Positions 25,574 to 37,556 of a stretch of 52,201 nucleotides of DNA are shown here, piece by piece. The translations under genes and the position numbers were made by a program. Position 1 is the stretch's first letter, and each line of letters begins with the position of its first letter. Origin of the DNA: Ectopseudomonas chengduensis (GTDB taxonomy: Bacteria > Pseudomonadota > Gammaproteobacteria > Pseudomonadales > Pseudomonadaceae); the NCBI RefSeq assembly GCF_015712065.1, contig NZ_JACFYZ010000019.1:1-52201 (forward strand). Direction: 5' to 3'. The notes beneath the pieces were generated by a model. That model was not told the origin of the DNA, did not search any database, and saw nothing but the letters and a program-made list of their open reading frames with translations.

Positions 25574-27624
25574 GTGATCAATTACTGGCCGAACTGACGC
25601 AAGCGGCGGATCTGAGCATCGACTGGACCGATGCCTATGGCCAGCCACAGAGCGTAACGCCGGAAGCGCAGCGCAACCTGTTGGAGGCGCTGGGTTATCC
25701 CGCGCAAAGCCCGGAACAGATACGCGAAAGCCTGATCTCGCTGGTGCACCGTCAGCATGTGCCGGAAGATTCCGCCCTGCTCCTGCAGGACCAGCACCAA
25801 CCACTGGCCTTGACCCTCTACCCGACCGAGAGCCCCTATCGGTTGACCGATGAGCACGGCAATGTCAGCGAGGGGCGACTCGACCACGACGGCCATTTGC
25901 CGGCGCAACAGCAGCCTGGCTATTGCCAGCTGGAGATTCGCGATACCCAGCATGCGCTCGCCGTGGCTCCCTCCGCCTGCATGTCGGTGCAGGAGCTATG
26001 TGGCAAGCCGCGCATCTGGGGGCTGACTGCCCAGCTCTACGGCTTGCGCCGCACCGGCGACGGCGGCCTGGGCGATACCCTGGCGGTGGCCGACCTGGCT
26101 CGGCATGCCGCCAATCACGGCGCCGATGCCATCGGCCTGAGCCCGGTGCACGCCCAGTTCAGCGCCGACTTGTGCAGCTACGGCCCCTACTCGCCGTCCA
26201 GCCGGCTGTTTTTCAATACCCTGTACGCCGCCCCCGTCACCCTGCTCGGCGAGGACCGCGTCAAGCGCGCCATTCAGGCTGCCGGGCTGCACAGCGAGAT
26301 GACCCGACTGGAGTCGCTGGAGCTGATCGACTGGCCGGCCGTGGCCGCAACTCGGCAGCGCCTGATGCGCCAGTTGTACGCGGATTTCTGCAATGACTCC
26401 GGCCAGTTGCAGGCGCGTTTCGACGCCTTTCGCACTGCCGGCGGCGATGCGCTGCAGCAGCATTGCTGCTTCGAGGCCATCCATGCACAGCGCCTGCGCG
26501 AAGGGGCCAGCAGCGACTGGCGCACCTGGCCAGAGGCCCTGCGCAGCCCGAATCAGGGCGCCGTGACCCGCTTCGCCATCGAACATGTCGATGAACTGCG
26601 CTTTCACGCCTTCTGCCAATGGCTGATCGCCCATGGTCTGGAAACGGCGCAGGCCACTGCCAGCGGCGCCGGCATGGGCATCGGCCTGATCGCCGATCTG
26701 GCGGTAGGCGCAGACTGCGCCGGCAGTCAGGCCTGGTCGCGCCAGGACGAACTGCTGCCACGGGTCACCGTCGGTGCGCCGCCGGATGTGCTCAATCGTC
26801 AGGGGCAGAACTGGGGTGTCGCCGCCTTCTCGCCGCAGGGCCTGCGTCAGCACGGCTTTCGCGCCTACATCGAGATGCTCCAGGCCAACCTGGCGCATGC
26901 CGGCGGCATTCGCATCGACCATGTGATGGGCCTGCAGCGCCTGTGGGTGATCCCACAGGGCGCGGAGTCGCAACACGGCGCCTACCTGCGCTACCCGCTT
27001 GATGACCTGCTGCGCCTGTTGGCTCTGGAGTCGCATCGCCATCGTGCCCTGGTGATCGGCGAAGACCTTGGCACCGTACCCGAGGGGCTGCGCGACAAGC
27101 TCGCCGCACGCAATATTCTCGGCACCCGCGTGCTGCTGTTCGAGCAGGACGACCTCGGTTTCGTGCCGGCCGAGCGCTGGCCCGGCAATGCCCTGGCGAC
27201 CACCACCACCCATGACCTGCCGACGATCAAAGGCTGGCTCGCCGGCCGCGATCTGGAATGGCGGGTACGCGCCGGTCAGCGCGACGCCGAGCTGCTGGAG
27301 GGCGATCACGCCGAGCGTGCCGGTGAGCGCGTGGCGCTGCGCCAACTGCTGGAACGTCAAGGCATGGTGAGCGGCGGTGATGACGATGCCTGTCTGCAGG
27401 CCTGCATCGAACACGTCGGCCGTACCCCGGCGCCACTGGCGCTGCTGCCACTTGAGGACGCCTGCGGCCTGGAGCAGCAGCCCAACCTGCCCGGTCCGGG
27501 CGATATTCACCCGAACTGGCGACGGCGCTACCCGCTGGCGGTCAGCGAACTGCTGGAACAGCCCGCCACCAGCGAGCGTCTGACTACCCTGGACGGCGCA
27601 CGCCGGGAGGCTGGCCATGACTGA
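25570..27624 (+). CDS. malQ: 4-alpha-glucanotransferase (amylomaltase, GH77)
   Basis: The 684-residue product has the GH77 motifs GGIRIDHVMGLQRLW (Asp nucleophile near residue 448), VIGEDLGTVPEGLRD (Glu acid/base near 497) and TTTHDLPTIKGWLAG. It moves glucan chains between malto-oligosaccharides. In this operon it probably converts the short maltodextrins left by debranching and TreY/TreZ into chains long enough for further use. Length is typical for bacterial MalQ. It overlaps both neighbours by 4 to 8 bases. Confidence 0.93.
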   Translation: MSDQLLAELTQAADLSIDWTDAYGQPQSVTPEAQRNLLEALGYPAQSPEQIRESLISLVHRQHVPEDSALLLQDQHQPLALTLYPTESPYRLTDEHGNVSEGRLDHDGHLPAQQQPGYCQLEIRDTQHALAVAPSACMSVQELCGKPRIWGLTAQLYGLRRTGDGGLGDTLAVADLARHAANHGADAIGLSPVHAQFSADLCSYGPYSPSSRLFFNTLYAAPVTLLGEDRVKRAIQAAGLHSEMTRLESLELIDWPAVAATRQRLMRQLYADFCNDSGQLQARFDAFRTAGGDALQQHCCFEAIHAQRLREGASSDWRTWPEALRSPNQGAVTRFAIEHVDELRFHAFCQWLIAHGLETAQATASGAGMGIGLIADLAVGADCAGSQAWSRQDELLPRVTVGAPPDVLNRQGQNWGVAAFSPQGLRQHGFRAYIEMLQANLAHAGGIRIDHVMGLQRLWVIPQGAESQHGAYLRYPLDDLLRLLALESHRHRALVIGEDLGTVPEGLRDKLAARNILGTRVLLFEQDDLGFVPAERWPGNALATTTTHDLPTIKGWLAGRDLEWRVRAGQRDAELLEGDHAERAGERVALRQLLERQGMVSGGDDDACLQACIEHVGRTPAPLALLPLEDACGLEQQPNLPGPGDIHPNWRRRYPLAVSELLEQPATSERLTTLDGARREAGHD

Positions 27625-30361
27625 GCTGCGCGCCACGCTGCGTCTGCAGCTGCACAAGGACTTCACCCTGCGCGACGCGGCAGCCCAGGTGCCCTACCTG
27701 GCGCAGCTGGGCATCAGCCACCTGTACGCCTCGCCAATTCTTACCGCCCGCCCCGGCTCGCAACATGGCTACGACGTGATCGATCCGAGCAGGATCAACC
27801 CCGAGCTGGGCGGCGAAGAAGCCCTGGTGCGACTGGTGAACATCCTGCGCGCCCATGACATGGGGCTGATCCTGGATATCGTGCCCAACCACATGGCCGT
27901 GGGCGGCGACGGCAACCCCTGGTGGTTGGACGTACTGGAATGGGGGCAAGAAAGCCCTTATGCAGACTTCTTCGACATCCAGTGGCAATCCCATGATCCC
28001 CTGCTCAGCGGCCAGCTACTGGTGCCCTTCCTGCGCAGCGACTACGGCGAGGCGCTGCGTGACGGCACGCTGGAATTGGTGTTCGATGCCGAGCGCGGGC
28101 GCTTTCACGTCCAGCACTTCGAACACCGCCTGCCGCTGACGCCACCCAGCTACGCCAGCATCCTGCGCAGCAGTGACCATGCCGCGCTGCGCGAACTCGG
28201 CCAGCGCTTCGCCCGCCTGGGCAGCGCTGGCGACAGCCGTACACAAGCCGAGCAGCTGTGCGCCGAACTGGCCGCTCAGGCACACAAGGTACGGCCCCTG
28301 CTTGCCAGCTTTCAGGGCCGTGACGAAGCGGCGCAAAAGCGCCTGCATGCGCTGCTCGAACGCCAGCATTACCGTGTGGCCAGTTGGCGCACCGCAGCGG
28401 ATGACATCAACTGGCGACGGTTTTTCGATATCAACGAACTGGGAGCGCTGCGTGTCGAGCACAGCCAGGTGTTCGAGCAGACCCACGCCAAGGTCTTCGA
28501 GCTGATCGAGCGCGGCCTGATCGACGGCCTGCGCATCGACCATATCGACGGTCTGGCCAATCCGCGCGCCTATTGCAGCCGGCTGCGACGACGCATCCGG
28601 CAACTGCGTGGTGACGCGCCCTTCCCCATTTTCGTGGAGAAGATTCTCGGCGCGGGCGAACGCTTGCCGCAGGAGTGGCCGGTGGACGGCAGTACCGGCT
28701 ACGAATTCATGAACCAGGTGTCGCTGCTGCAACACGATCCGCACGGCGAGCTGCCGCTGAGCGAACTGTGGCAAGCGCTCAGCGGCCGGCCGACGGCGTT
28801 CGAGGACGAGACTCAGCAGGCGCGCCGTCTGGTGCTGGAAGGCTCGCTGGCCGGTGATCTGGAGGAAGTTGCCCAGCGCCTGCTGCACGTCGCCCGCCAT
28901 GACATCGCCACGCGCGACCTGACCCTCGGCGCGATCCGCCGGGCGCTGCGCGAGCTGATCGTGCGCTTTCCGGTGTACCGCACCTATGCCCAGGCCTGTG
29001 GTCGATCACAGCAGGATCGGCGCTTCTTCCAGCAGGCGCTGGACGGTGCGCGGCAAACCCTGGCCGAGGCTGACTGGCCCCTGCTGCCACATTTCGACGA
29101 CTGGCTTGGCGGTGCCTTCCTGCGTGCACTGCCGCCCGGCCGTGCGCGGCGTCTGCGTGCCCAGGCGCTGACGCGCTTCCAGCAGCTGACTTCGCCAGTG
29201 GCTGCCAAGGCCGTGGAAGACACCGCGCTGTATCGCGCCGGCGTGCTGCTGTCGCGCTATGACGTGGGCTTCGATGCCGAGCATTTCAGTGCCAGCATCG
29301 AGCGTTTTCACCAGGCCTGCGCCGAGCGTGCGGACCACCACCCGCTCAACCTGCTGGCCACCGCCACCCATGACCACAAGCGCGGCGAAGACTGCCGCGC
29401 GCGTCTGGCGGTGCTGAGCGAGCGCGCCACCTGGTACGCCGAGCGTGTCCGGCATTGGCAGCACCTCGCTCAACCGCTGCGCAGTAGTCAGCTGCAACAG
29501 GCGCCGGACGGTGGTGAAGAGGCGATTCTCTATCAGGCGCTGCTCGGCAGCTGGCCGCTGGGGTTGCAGGCGGACGATGAGGTCGCCCTGGATGCCTACC
29601 TGCAACGCCTGCTCGGCTGGCAACGCAAGGCGCTGCGCGAGGCCAAGCTCAACAGCGCCTGGAGTGCGCCGAACGACGCACACGAGGCCGCCTGCGCCGA
29701 CTTTCTGCGGCGCCTGCTGTGTGAGCCAGCGGGGATGGCCTTGCGCACCGAACTGGCTGCGAGCGGCGCGGCAATAGCCCCTGCCGGCGCCTTGAACAGC
29801 CTGGTGCAATGTCTGCTGCGCATGACCACACCAGGCGTGCCCGATCTGTACCAGGGTTGCGAGTTCTGGGATTTCAGCCTGGTCGACCCGGATAACCGCC
29901 GCCCGGTGGACTTCGCCGCGCGACAGGCCGCATTACAGGCCGGGGATGCCCCAGCGGCGATGCTGGCCAGCTGGCAGGACGGGCGTATCAAACAATGGCT
30001 GATCCAGCAGGTGCTGGCGATTCGTGCGGCGCATTCCTCGCTGTTCAGCCAGGGCAGTTACCAGCCCCTGGCTGTCACAGGCAGACACGCCGCCCAGGTG
30101 CTCGCCTTCCTGCGTAGTCACGGTGACGAGCACCTGCTGGTGATCGTGCCGCGCCTGGCCGCCGGCCTGCTCGCAGAACACGACCGGCCCCATGTACCCG
30201 CACAGCGCTGGGGCGACACTACCGTGGTGCTGCCGGGCGAACTGAACGACGGCCATGTCACTGGTCTGCTCACCCCCTGCCAGGTCGCAACGCGCAAGGG
30301 CGTGCCACTTGCCGACGCGCTGGCCGAGTTGCCGGTCAACCTGCTTCGCCTTACCCCTTGA
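27617..30361 (+). CDS. treY: Malto-oligosyltrehalose synthase
   Basis: The 914-residue protein opens with RATLRLQLHKDFTLRDAA and has the TreY motifs LDIVPNHMAVGG, DGLRIDHIDGLANP (Asp near residue 306), FVEKILGAGERLP (Glu near 339) and LLATATHDHKRGED. These are specific to TreY (GH13), which turns the reducing-end glucose into an alpha,alpha-1,1 link. With TreZ it makes trehalose from linear alpha-glucan. It overlaps malQ by 8 bases. The length is in the usual range. Confidence 0.94.
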   Translation: MTELRATLRLQLHKDFTLRDAAAQVPYLAQLGISHLYASPILTARPGSQHGYDVIDPSRINPELGGEEALVRLVNILRAHDMGLILDIVPNHMAVGGDGNPWWLDVLEWGQESPYADFFDIQWQSHDPLLSGQLLVPFLRSDYGEALRDGTLELVFDAERGRFHVQHFEHRLPLTPPSYASILRSSDHAALRELGQRFARLGSAGDSRTQAEQLCAELAAQAHKVRPLLASFQGRDEAAQKRLHALLERQHYRVASWRTAADDINWRRFFDINELGALRVEHSQVFEQTHAKVFELIERGLIDGLRIDHIDGLANPRAYCSRLRRRIRQLRGDAPFPIFVEKILGAGERLPQEWPVDGSTGYEFMNQVSLLQHDPHGELPLSELWQALSGRPTAFEDETQQARRLVLEGSLAGDLEEVAQRLLHVARHDIATRDLTLGAIRRALRELIVRFPVYRTYAQACGRSQQDRRFFQQALDGARQTLAEADWPLLPHFDDWLGGAFLRALPPGRARRLRAQALTRFQQLTSPVAAKAVEDTALYRAGVLLSRYDVGFDAEHFSASIERFHQACAERADHHPLNLLATATHDHKRGEDCRARLAVLSERATWYAERVRHWQHLAQPLRSSQLQQAPDGGEEAILYQALLGSWPLGLQADDEVALDAYLQRLLGWQRKALREAKLNSAWSAPNDAHEAACADFLRRLLCEPAGMALRTELAASGAAIAPAGALNSLVQCLLRMTTPGVPDLYQGCEFWDFSLVDPDNRRPVDFAARQAALQAGDAPAAMLASWQDGRIKQWLIQQVLAIRAAHSSLFSQGSYQPLAVTGRHAAQVLAFLRSHGDEHLLVIVPRLAAGLLAEHDRPHVPAQRWGDTTVVLPGELNDGHVTGLLTPCQVATRKGVPLADALAELPVNLLRLTP

Positions 30362-30377
30362 TCACAGGAGTCACGCC

Positions 30378-30623
30378 ATGAATGTCGATGAGCAGCGCAT
30401 ACGCGAGTTTGCCTTTCAGATCTGGGAATCCGAAGGCCGCCCCCATGGCCAGCACGAGCGCCACTGGAAGATGGCCAGCAAGCTGGCTGAAGCCGAGGCT
30501 CAAGCCACAGCCAAGCCGCGGCGCATCAGCAAACCCAAGACAGTGCCGCTGAGCGAAGCCGAGCAGCCGGCATTGCTGAAGAAGCCCCGTGCCCCGCGCA
30601 CGCCCAAGACGCCGAAAGCCTGA
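30378..30623 (+). CDS. Small DUF2934 protein
   Basis: The 81-residue product carries the DUF2934 signature EQRIREFAFQIWESEGRPHG near its N-terminus, followed by HERHWKMA. The second half is a Lys/Pro/Ala-rich basic tail, probably disordered. GGAG stands about 8 bases before the ATG. It is inserted between treY (16 bases) and glgX (10 bases) and shares their strand, so it is part of the operon. The family occurs widely beside stress and glycogen genes, but its function is unknown. Confidence 0.8.
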   Translation: MNVDEQRIREFAFQIWESEGRPHGQHERHWKMASKLAEAEAQATAKPRRISKPKTVPLSEAEQPALLKKPRAPRTPKTPKA

Positions 30624-30633
30624 GGTCACCATC

Positions 30634-32748
<2,115 letters not shown>

Positions 32749-32770
32749 AGGCCACCGCGAAAAAAAGCCT

Positions 32771-32798
32771 GAACCCTGCTTCCGTCTGCCAACTCGAA
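32771..32798 (+). promoter_or_regulatory. ECF-sigma-like promoter, ADH-ybhP-clsB-ybhN operon
   Basis: GAACCC, 17 bases, TCGAA, preceded by AAAAAAAGCCT. It stands 133 bases before the ATG at 32931. Confidence 0.45.
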
Positions 32799-32930
32799 AA
32801 ATACAGATGCTGGGACAACCCATGACGCCGCTCGAGCGTAACGCCGGCTTTCGGCGCGCGTGGTGCTTCGCGTCAGTCCCCAGCAAACAATCACCTACGC
32901 CGGCCAGTTGGCCGGCCTCGGGAGAGATTC

Positions 32931-34199
32931 ATGAAAGCAGTGGTTTTCCATGACATTGGCGACATTCGCCTGGACGACGTAGCGGAGCCGGAGGTGCAGG
33001 CGAGTACCGATGCGGTCATCCGCATTACCGCCTCGGCCATCTGCGGCACCGACCTGCATTTCGTGCGCGGCACCGTGAGTGGCATGCGCAAGGGCACCAT
33101 CCTCGGTCATGAGGCGGTAGGTATCGTCGAGGCGCTGGGCAGCGATGTGCGCAACCTCAACATCGGTGATCGCGTCGTGGTGCCCTCCACCATCGCCTGT
33201 GGCAACTGCAGCTATTGCCGCGCCGGTTACTACGCCCAGTGCGACGAGGCCAACCCCAACGGCAAGCAGGCCGGCACCTCCTTTTACGGCGGGCCGGAAA
33301 TCACCGGGGCCTTCCATGGCCTGCAGGCGGAGATGGCGCGTATCCCCTTCGCCAATATCGGCCTGGTGAAACTGCCCAGCGAGATCAGCGACGATCAGGC
33401 CATCCTGCTCTCCGATATCTTCCCCACCGGTTATTTCGGCGCGAAGCTGGCCGAAGTCGGCAGCGGTGATACCGTCGCCGTTTTCGGCGCCGGGCCGGTC
33501 GGCCAGTTCGCCATCGCCAGCGCCAAGCTGCTTGGTGCCGCGCGTGTATTCGCCATCGACCACCTCGACGACCGTCTGGACATGGCACGCCGTCAAGGCG
33601 CCGAGGTCATCAACTTCGACCGTGAAGACCCGGTCGACACCCTGCGCCGACTGACCAACGGCATCGGCGTGGACCGCGCCATCGATGCCGTGGGCGTCGA
33701 TGCGCAGTGCCCTGCTCATTGCCACTCGCCACGCCAGCCCGAAGGCCAAGAGTGGCAACCGGGCGACGCCCCCGAGCAGGCCTTGCAGTGGGCCGTCGAC
33801 GCCCTGGCCAAGGCAGGCACGCTGGGCATCATCGGCGTTTATCCGCACCAGGCGCGCGAGTTTCCCATCGGCCAGGCGATGAACAAGAACCTCAGCGTCA
33901 ACATGGGCAACTGCAACCATCGTCGCTACATCCCGCAACTGATCGAGATGGTCCAGGCCGGGCGCATCGACCCGGCGAAGATACTCACCCAGGTCAAGCC
34001 CATGAGTGACGTCATCGAAGCCTTCAAGGCCTTCGACCGGCGTGACAGCGGCTGGATCAAGGTGCAGTTGCAGCCGGCGAAGAACGACGCCAGCCACGGC
34101 AGCGAGGAGCAGGTGCACGGCGGTGCCATTCTCGACCGCGCCATCGCCGAGGCCGATCCGCTCGGTGAGTCGCGCTCGAAAAAGCCCGGCAGCCTGTGA
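32931..34199 (+). CDS. Zinc-dependent alcohol dehydrogenase (PA2158-like, formaldehyde dehydrogenase-type)
   Basis: The 422-residue medium-chain dehydrogenase has the catalytic zinc ligands C38 and H60 (AICGTDLH, LGHEAVG), four structural zinc Cys at 90, 93, 96 and 104 (CGNCSYCRAGYYAQC) and the Rossmann motif FGAGPVGQF. The large insertion CPAHCHSPRQPEGQEW before the last domain matches glutathione-independent formaldehyde dehydrogenase relatives. The C-terminal tail is longer than usual and charged. It would oxidise an alcohol or aldehyde with NAD. It starts the operon that continues with the endonuclease/phosphatase-like gene 16 bases on. Confidence 0.88.
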   Translation: MKAVVFHDIGDIRLDDVAEPEVQASTDAVIRITASAICGTDLHFVRGTVSGMRKGTILGHEAVGIVEALGSDVRNLNIGDRVVVPSTIACGNCSYCRAGYYAQCDEANPNGKQAGTSFYGGPEITGAFHGLQAEMARIPFANIGLVKLPSEISDDQAILLSDIFPTGYFGAKLAEVGSGDTVAVFGAGPVGQFAIASAKLLGAARVFAIDHLDDRLDMARRQGAEVINFDREDPVDTLRRLTNGIGVDRAIDAVGVDAQCPAHCHSPRQPEGQEWQPGDAPEQALQWAVDALAKAGTLGIIGVYPHQAREFPIGQAMNKNLSVNMGNCNHRRYIPQLIEMVQAGRIDPAKILTQVKPMSDVIEAFKAFDRRDSGWIKVQLQPAKNDASHGSEEQVHGGAILDRAIAEADPLGESRSKKPGSL

Positions 34200-34215
34200 G
34201 CGAGCGTGGCCGAGC

Positions 34216-35004
34216 ATGAACAACACCATCGCCAAACCGGAGGTGATCATCGACCGCGTGACGCCGGTCAAGCGCCTGCGCGTGCTGACGATCAACACGC
34301 ACAAGGGCTTCACCGCTCTCAACCGTCGCTTCATCCTGCCGGAGCTGCGTAGCGCCGTGCAGGCTACCGGGTCGGACTTGGTATTCCTGCAGGAGGTGCT
34401 CGGCAACCATGCCCTGCACGCCAAGCGTTTCCATGACTGGCCCAGCGTGCCGCAGTACGAATTTCTCGCCGACAGCATGTGGCCGCAGTTCGCCTACGGG
34501 CGCAACGCCGTGTACCCGGCTGGTGATCACGGCAACGCCCTGCTCTCGCGCTTTCCCATCCTCGAGTATCACAACCTCGACGTGACGGTCAGCGGCACCG
34601 AGCAGCGCGGCCTGCTGCATTGTCGCCTCGATGTACCCGGGCAGGACGCCGTGCATGCAGTGTGCGTGCACCTGGGTTTGCGTGAGGCGCATCGTCGTCA
34701 GCAGATGGGCTTGTTGCTGGATTTGCTGGCGACCTTCGAACCCGGTGCGCCGGTAATCGTCGCCGGCGATTTCAACGACTGGCGTCTACGCGCAGACGAT
34801 CTGTTGGCGCCGCATGGCCTGCGCGAGGCGTTCGAGCATCGCCACGGCAAGCCCGCGCGCAGTTTTCCAGCGCGCATGCCGCTGCTGCGCCTGGATCGCA
34901 TCTACACCCGCAATGCCACGGCACACGAGCCGCAGGTGTTGTCCACCCGGCCCTGGTCGCACCTCTCCGACCACGCGCCACTGGCAGCGGAGATTCACCT
35001 GTGA
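34216..35004 (+). CDS. Endonuclease/exonuclease/phosphatase family protein (YbhP-like)
   Basis: The 262-residue protein has the metal-dependent phosphodiesterase motifs LTINTHKGF, FLQEVLG (metal Glu), VIVAGDFNDW and LSDHAPLAAEI (His). It has no signal peptide. In E. coli ybhP lies upstream of clsB and ybhN, and here the same three gene types follow each other with GTGA and ATGA overlaps, so a role linked to cardiolipin metabolism is likely. The natural substrate is not known. Confidence 0.85.
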   Translation: MNNTIAKPEVIIDRVTPVKRLRVLTINTHKGFTALNRRFILPELRSAVQATGSDLVFLQEVLGNHALHAKRFHDWPSVPQYEFLADSMWPQFAYGRNAVYPAGDHGNALLSRFPILEYHNLDVTVSGTEQRGLLHCRLDVPGQDAVHAVCVHLGLREAHRRQQMGLLLDLLATFEPGAPVIVAGDFNDWRLRADDLLAPHGLREAFEHRHGKPARSFPARMPLLRLDRIYTRNATAHEPQVLSTRPWSHLSDHAPLAAEIHL

Positions 35005-36203
35005 GCGGCATATGGCGGGACGGCAACCAGCTGCGCCTGCTGATCAATGGCGAAGACTATTACCCGCGGGTGTTCGAATGCATTCGCGCGGCGCGCATCG
35101 AAGTGCTGCTGGAAACCTTCATCATTCGTGAGGACAAGGTCGGCCTCGAACTGCAACAGGTGCTGATCGAGGCCGCGCGGCGTGGTGTGCGCGTGGTCAT
35201 CGCCGTGGACGGCTACGGCACCGCCGACCTGCAGCATGAGTACGTCGCAGCGCTGACCCGCGAGGGGGTAAAGATCCATGTCTTCGATCCCAGCCCACGG
35301 CGCTTTGGCATGCGTACCAACCTGTTCCGCCGCCTTCATCGCAAGCTGGTGGTGATCGACGGCCAGTGCGCCTTTGTCGGCGGCATCAACTATTCGGCCG
35401 ATCACCTCGGCGACTTCGGCGAGATGGCCAAGCAGGACTATGCCGTCGAGGTGAGCGGCCCGATCGTCAGCGACCTGCACGTGGCCATGCTGCGCCTGCT
35501 ACGCCCGGCGTTCAGCGAGCCGAGCCCGGCGCAGCCCTCCAGAGAGCCGGTGGGCGATGCGCGGGTGATGCTGCTGGAGCGCGACAACGAGCGCCACACC
35601 ACCGATATCGAAGACGAACACCTGCGCGCCTTCGAATCGGCGCGCAAGCACCTGGTGATCGCCAACGCCTATTTCTTCCCCGGCTACCGTGTGCTGCGCG
35701 CCTTGCGCAACGCGGCGGAACGCGGCGTGCAGGTGACCCTGATCCTGCAGGGCCAACCGGACATGCGCTGGGTCCAGGCCTTTTCCCGCCTGCTCTACAA
35801 CTACCTGCTACGCCACGGTGTGGTGATCTACGAATACTGCCAGCGCCCGCTGCACGGCAAGGTGGCACTGGTGGATGACGAATGGTCCACGGTCGGTTCG
35901 AGCAATCTCGACCCACTGAGCCTGGCATTGAATCTGGAGGCCAATCTGGTGATCCGTGACCGGGCCTTCAACCACTACCTGCATGAGCACCTGCTCGCGC
36001 TTTCTGCCGAACACTGCAAGCGCATCGAACTGGAGCGGGTGATACGCGGCTACTGGTGGCGCGCACCGCTGGTGTTCCTGTGCTTTCACTTTCTGCGCCG
36101 CTTCCCGGCCATCGCCGGCTGGCTGCCGGCGCACCGCAAGAACCTGAAGCCGCTGGAGCCAATTGACAAGGCCCGCGGTTACGAAGAGGAAAAGACTGGA
36201 TGA
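35001..36203 (+). CDS. clsB: Cardiolipin synthase B (two-HKD phospholipase D family)
   Basis: The 400-residue protein has two HKD motifs: the first HRKLVVIDGQCAFVGGIN, the second LHGKVALVDDEWSTVGSSN. It lacks the N-terminal membrane helices of ClsA, which fits ClsB. It joins phosphatidylglycerol, or PG and phosphatidylethanolamine depending on partners, into cardiolipin at the inner membrane. The GTG start overlaps the ybhP-like stop (GTGA), and it ends overlapping the next gene. The order ybhP-clsB-ybhN is the same as in enterobacteria. Confidence 0.92.
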   Translation: MSGIWRDGNQLRLLINGEDYYPRVFECIRAARIEVLLETFIIREDKVGLELQQVLIEAARRGVRVVIAVDGYGTADLQHEYVAALTREGVKIHVFDPSPRRFGMRTNLFRRLHRKLVVIDGQCAFVGGINYSADHLGDFGEMAKQDYAVEVSGPIVSDLHVAMLRLLRPAFSEPSPAQPSREPVGDARVMLLERDNERHTTDIEDEHLRAFESARKHLVIANAYFFPGYRVLRALRNAAERGVQVTLILQGQPDMRWVQAFSRLLYNYLLRHGVVIYEYCQRPLHGKVALVDDEWSTVGSSNLDPLSLALNLEANLVIRDRAFNHYLHEHLLALSAEHCKRIELERVIRGYWWRAPLVFLCFHFLRRFPAIAGWLPAHRKNLKPLEPIDKARGYEEEKTG

Positions 36204-37174
36204 ATGTCGCTCCCAACAACCCCTGGATGCGCTGGGGCAAACGCGCACTCACCCTGTTCTTTCTCCTGGCCGTACCAGCCCTGCTGTACATGCTGGCGCG
36301 CAACCTGGACTGGGGCGAAGTGCGCCAGGCGCTCAGCGATTACAGCGCACAGACCCTGCTGGTGGGCGCGCTGATCGCCTGCGCCAGCTATCTGGTATTT
36401 GGCTGCTACGACCTGCTGGGCCGCCATTACAGTCGCCACCACTTGCCCGCGCGTCAGGTCCTGCCGGTGGCGATGGTCTGCTACGCCTTCAACCTCAACT
36501 TCACCACCTGGATCGGCGGTGTGGCCATGCGCTACCGCCTGTACATGCGCCTGGGCCTTAGCGCCTCGACGGTAACGCGCATCCTCAGCCTCAGCCTGCT
36601 GACCAACTGGACGGGCTACATGGCGCTGGCTGGGGTGATCTTCTCCCTGCGCCTGGTGCAACTGCCCGACAACTGGGGGCTGGGCATGACCGGGCTGCAG
36701 CTGCTGGGCTTTGCCCTGTTGGGTGTGGTCAGCGCCTATGTCGGTATCTGCGCCTTTTCCCGTCAGCGCGTATGGCACCTGCGCGAGCGTTCGATCACCC
36801 TACCTTCGTTGCGCATGGCGGTGATGCAGATAGTCCTGGGCGCGAGCAACTGGTCGCTGATGGCTGCCCTGATCTACTGGCTATTGCCGGAAGGCGCCGC
36901 CTACACCTCGGTGCTCGGGGTGCTGCTGATCAGCTGCATGGCGGCGGTGGTGGCGCACATACCCGCCGGGCTGGGCGTGCTCGAGGCGGTGTTTCTCGCC
37001 CTGCTGCAGCATCAATACAGCCAGGCCAGCCTGATCGCCGCCCTGCTCGCCTATCGCGTGCTCTATTACCTGCTGCCGCTGCTGCTGGCCAGCGCTACCT
37101 ACCTGGTGCTGGAAAAGCGTGCGAAAACGCTACGCAAGCGTGGCGAACAAGGTGTCGAGACCCAGCCCGGCTAA
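36200..37174 (+). CDS. YbhN-like (UPF0104, LPG-synthase-like) membrane protein
   Basis: The 324-residue protein has about eight hydrophobic helices and the UPF0104 pattern, with LNWTGYMALAGVIF-like and VVAHIPAGLGVLEAVFLALL segments, and WGEVRQALSDYSAQTLLVGA at the first turn. UPF0104 is the membrane part of lysyl-phosphatidylglycerol synthase, but without the synthase domain. YbhN is a candidate partner for cardiolipin function. The start overlaps the clsB stop (ATGA), which gives the ybhP-clsB-ybhN order. Confidence 0.85.
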   Translation: MNVAPNNPWMRWGKRALTLFFLLAVPALLYMLARNLDWGEVRQALSDYSAQTLLVGALIACASYLVFGCYDLLGRHYSRHHLPARQVLPVAMVCYAFNLNFTTWIGGVAMRYRLYMRLGLSASTVTRILSLSLLTNWTGYMALAGVIFSLRLVQLPDNWGLGMTGLQLLGFALLGVVSAYVGICAFSRQRVWHLRERSITLPSLRMAVMQIVLGASNWSLMAALIYWLLPEGAAYTSVLGVLLISCMAAVVAHIPAGLGVLEAVFLALLQHQYSQASLIAALLAYRVLYYLLPLLLASATYLVLEKRAKTLRKRGEQGVETQPG

Positions 37175-37330
37175 CGAGGCCAAACAACCTACTGACGCGG
37201 GGTGCGCCGTGCGCACCGCCTACACAAGGCATCGGGGCCGGTGCACGGCAACCACCCGGCGGATGGCGGGAACTCACGAGCGCGCTACGCAGGTCTATCT
37301 CACATCATTCAGCAAAACCGGAGGCATACC

Positions 37331-37552
37331 ATGGCCAAGCCACTGCATCTGATCAGCTACATCCTGCACAACCAGCCGCACAGCGTCGAAGTCGAGTCCG
37401 ACCGCGAGCAGCTCACGCCCCACCAGGCGCGCTTCTATCTCAGCGCCCTGCACACCTTCGAGTGGCCCAACGAGTTCACCGACGTGCAGGTCACGCGCAT
37501 CCTGCATCCGAAGAAAGGCGGCAGTACGCCGGCACACCGCGTACAGCGCTGA
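37331..37552 (+). CDS. Small conserved hypothetical protein
   Basis: The 73-residue product has a mixed sequence (LISYILHNQPHSVEVESD, then QARFYLSALHTFEWPNEFTD) and a basic tail. There is no signal or membrane segment. A hairpin follows immediately, so this gene closes the rightward unit. It is 156 bases beyond the ybhN-like gene and may have its own promoter; GAACTC at 37270 with an 18-base spacer to TCTAT is a weak candidate. I do not recognise a family name. Confidence 0.55.
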   Translation: MAKPLHLISYILHNQPHSVEVESDREQLTPHQARFYLSALHTFEWPNEFTDVQVTRILHPKKGGSTPAHRVQR

Positions 37553-37556
37553 GAGT

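Noticed and set aside
37270..37298. GAACTC-N18-TCTAT before the small gene at 37331
   Set aside because: Spacer is one base too long compared with the other sites; kept only as a weak candidate.
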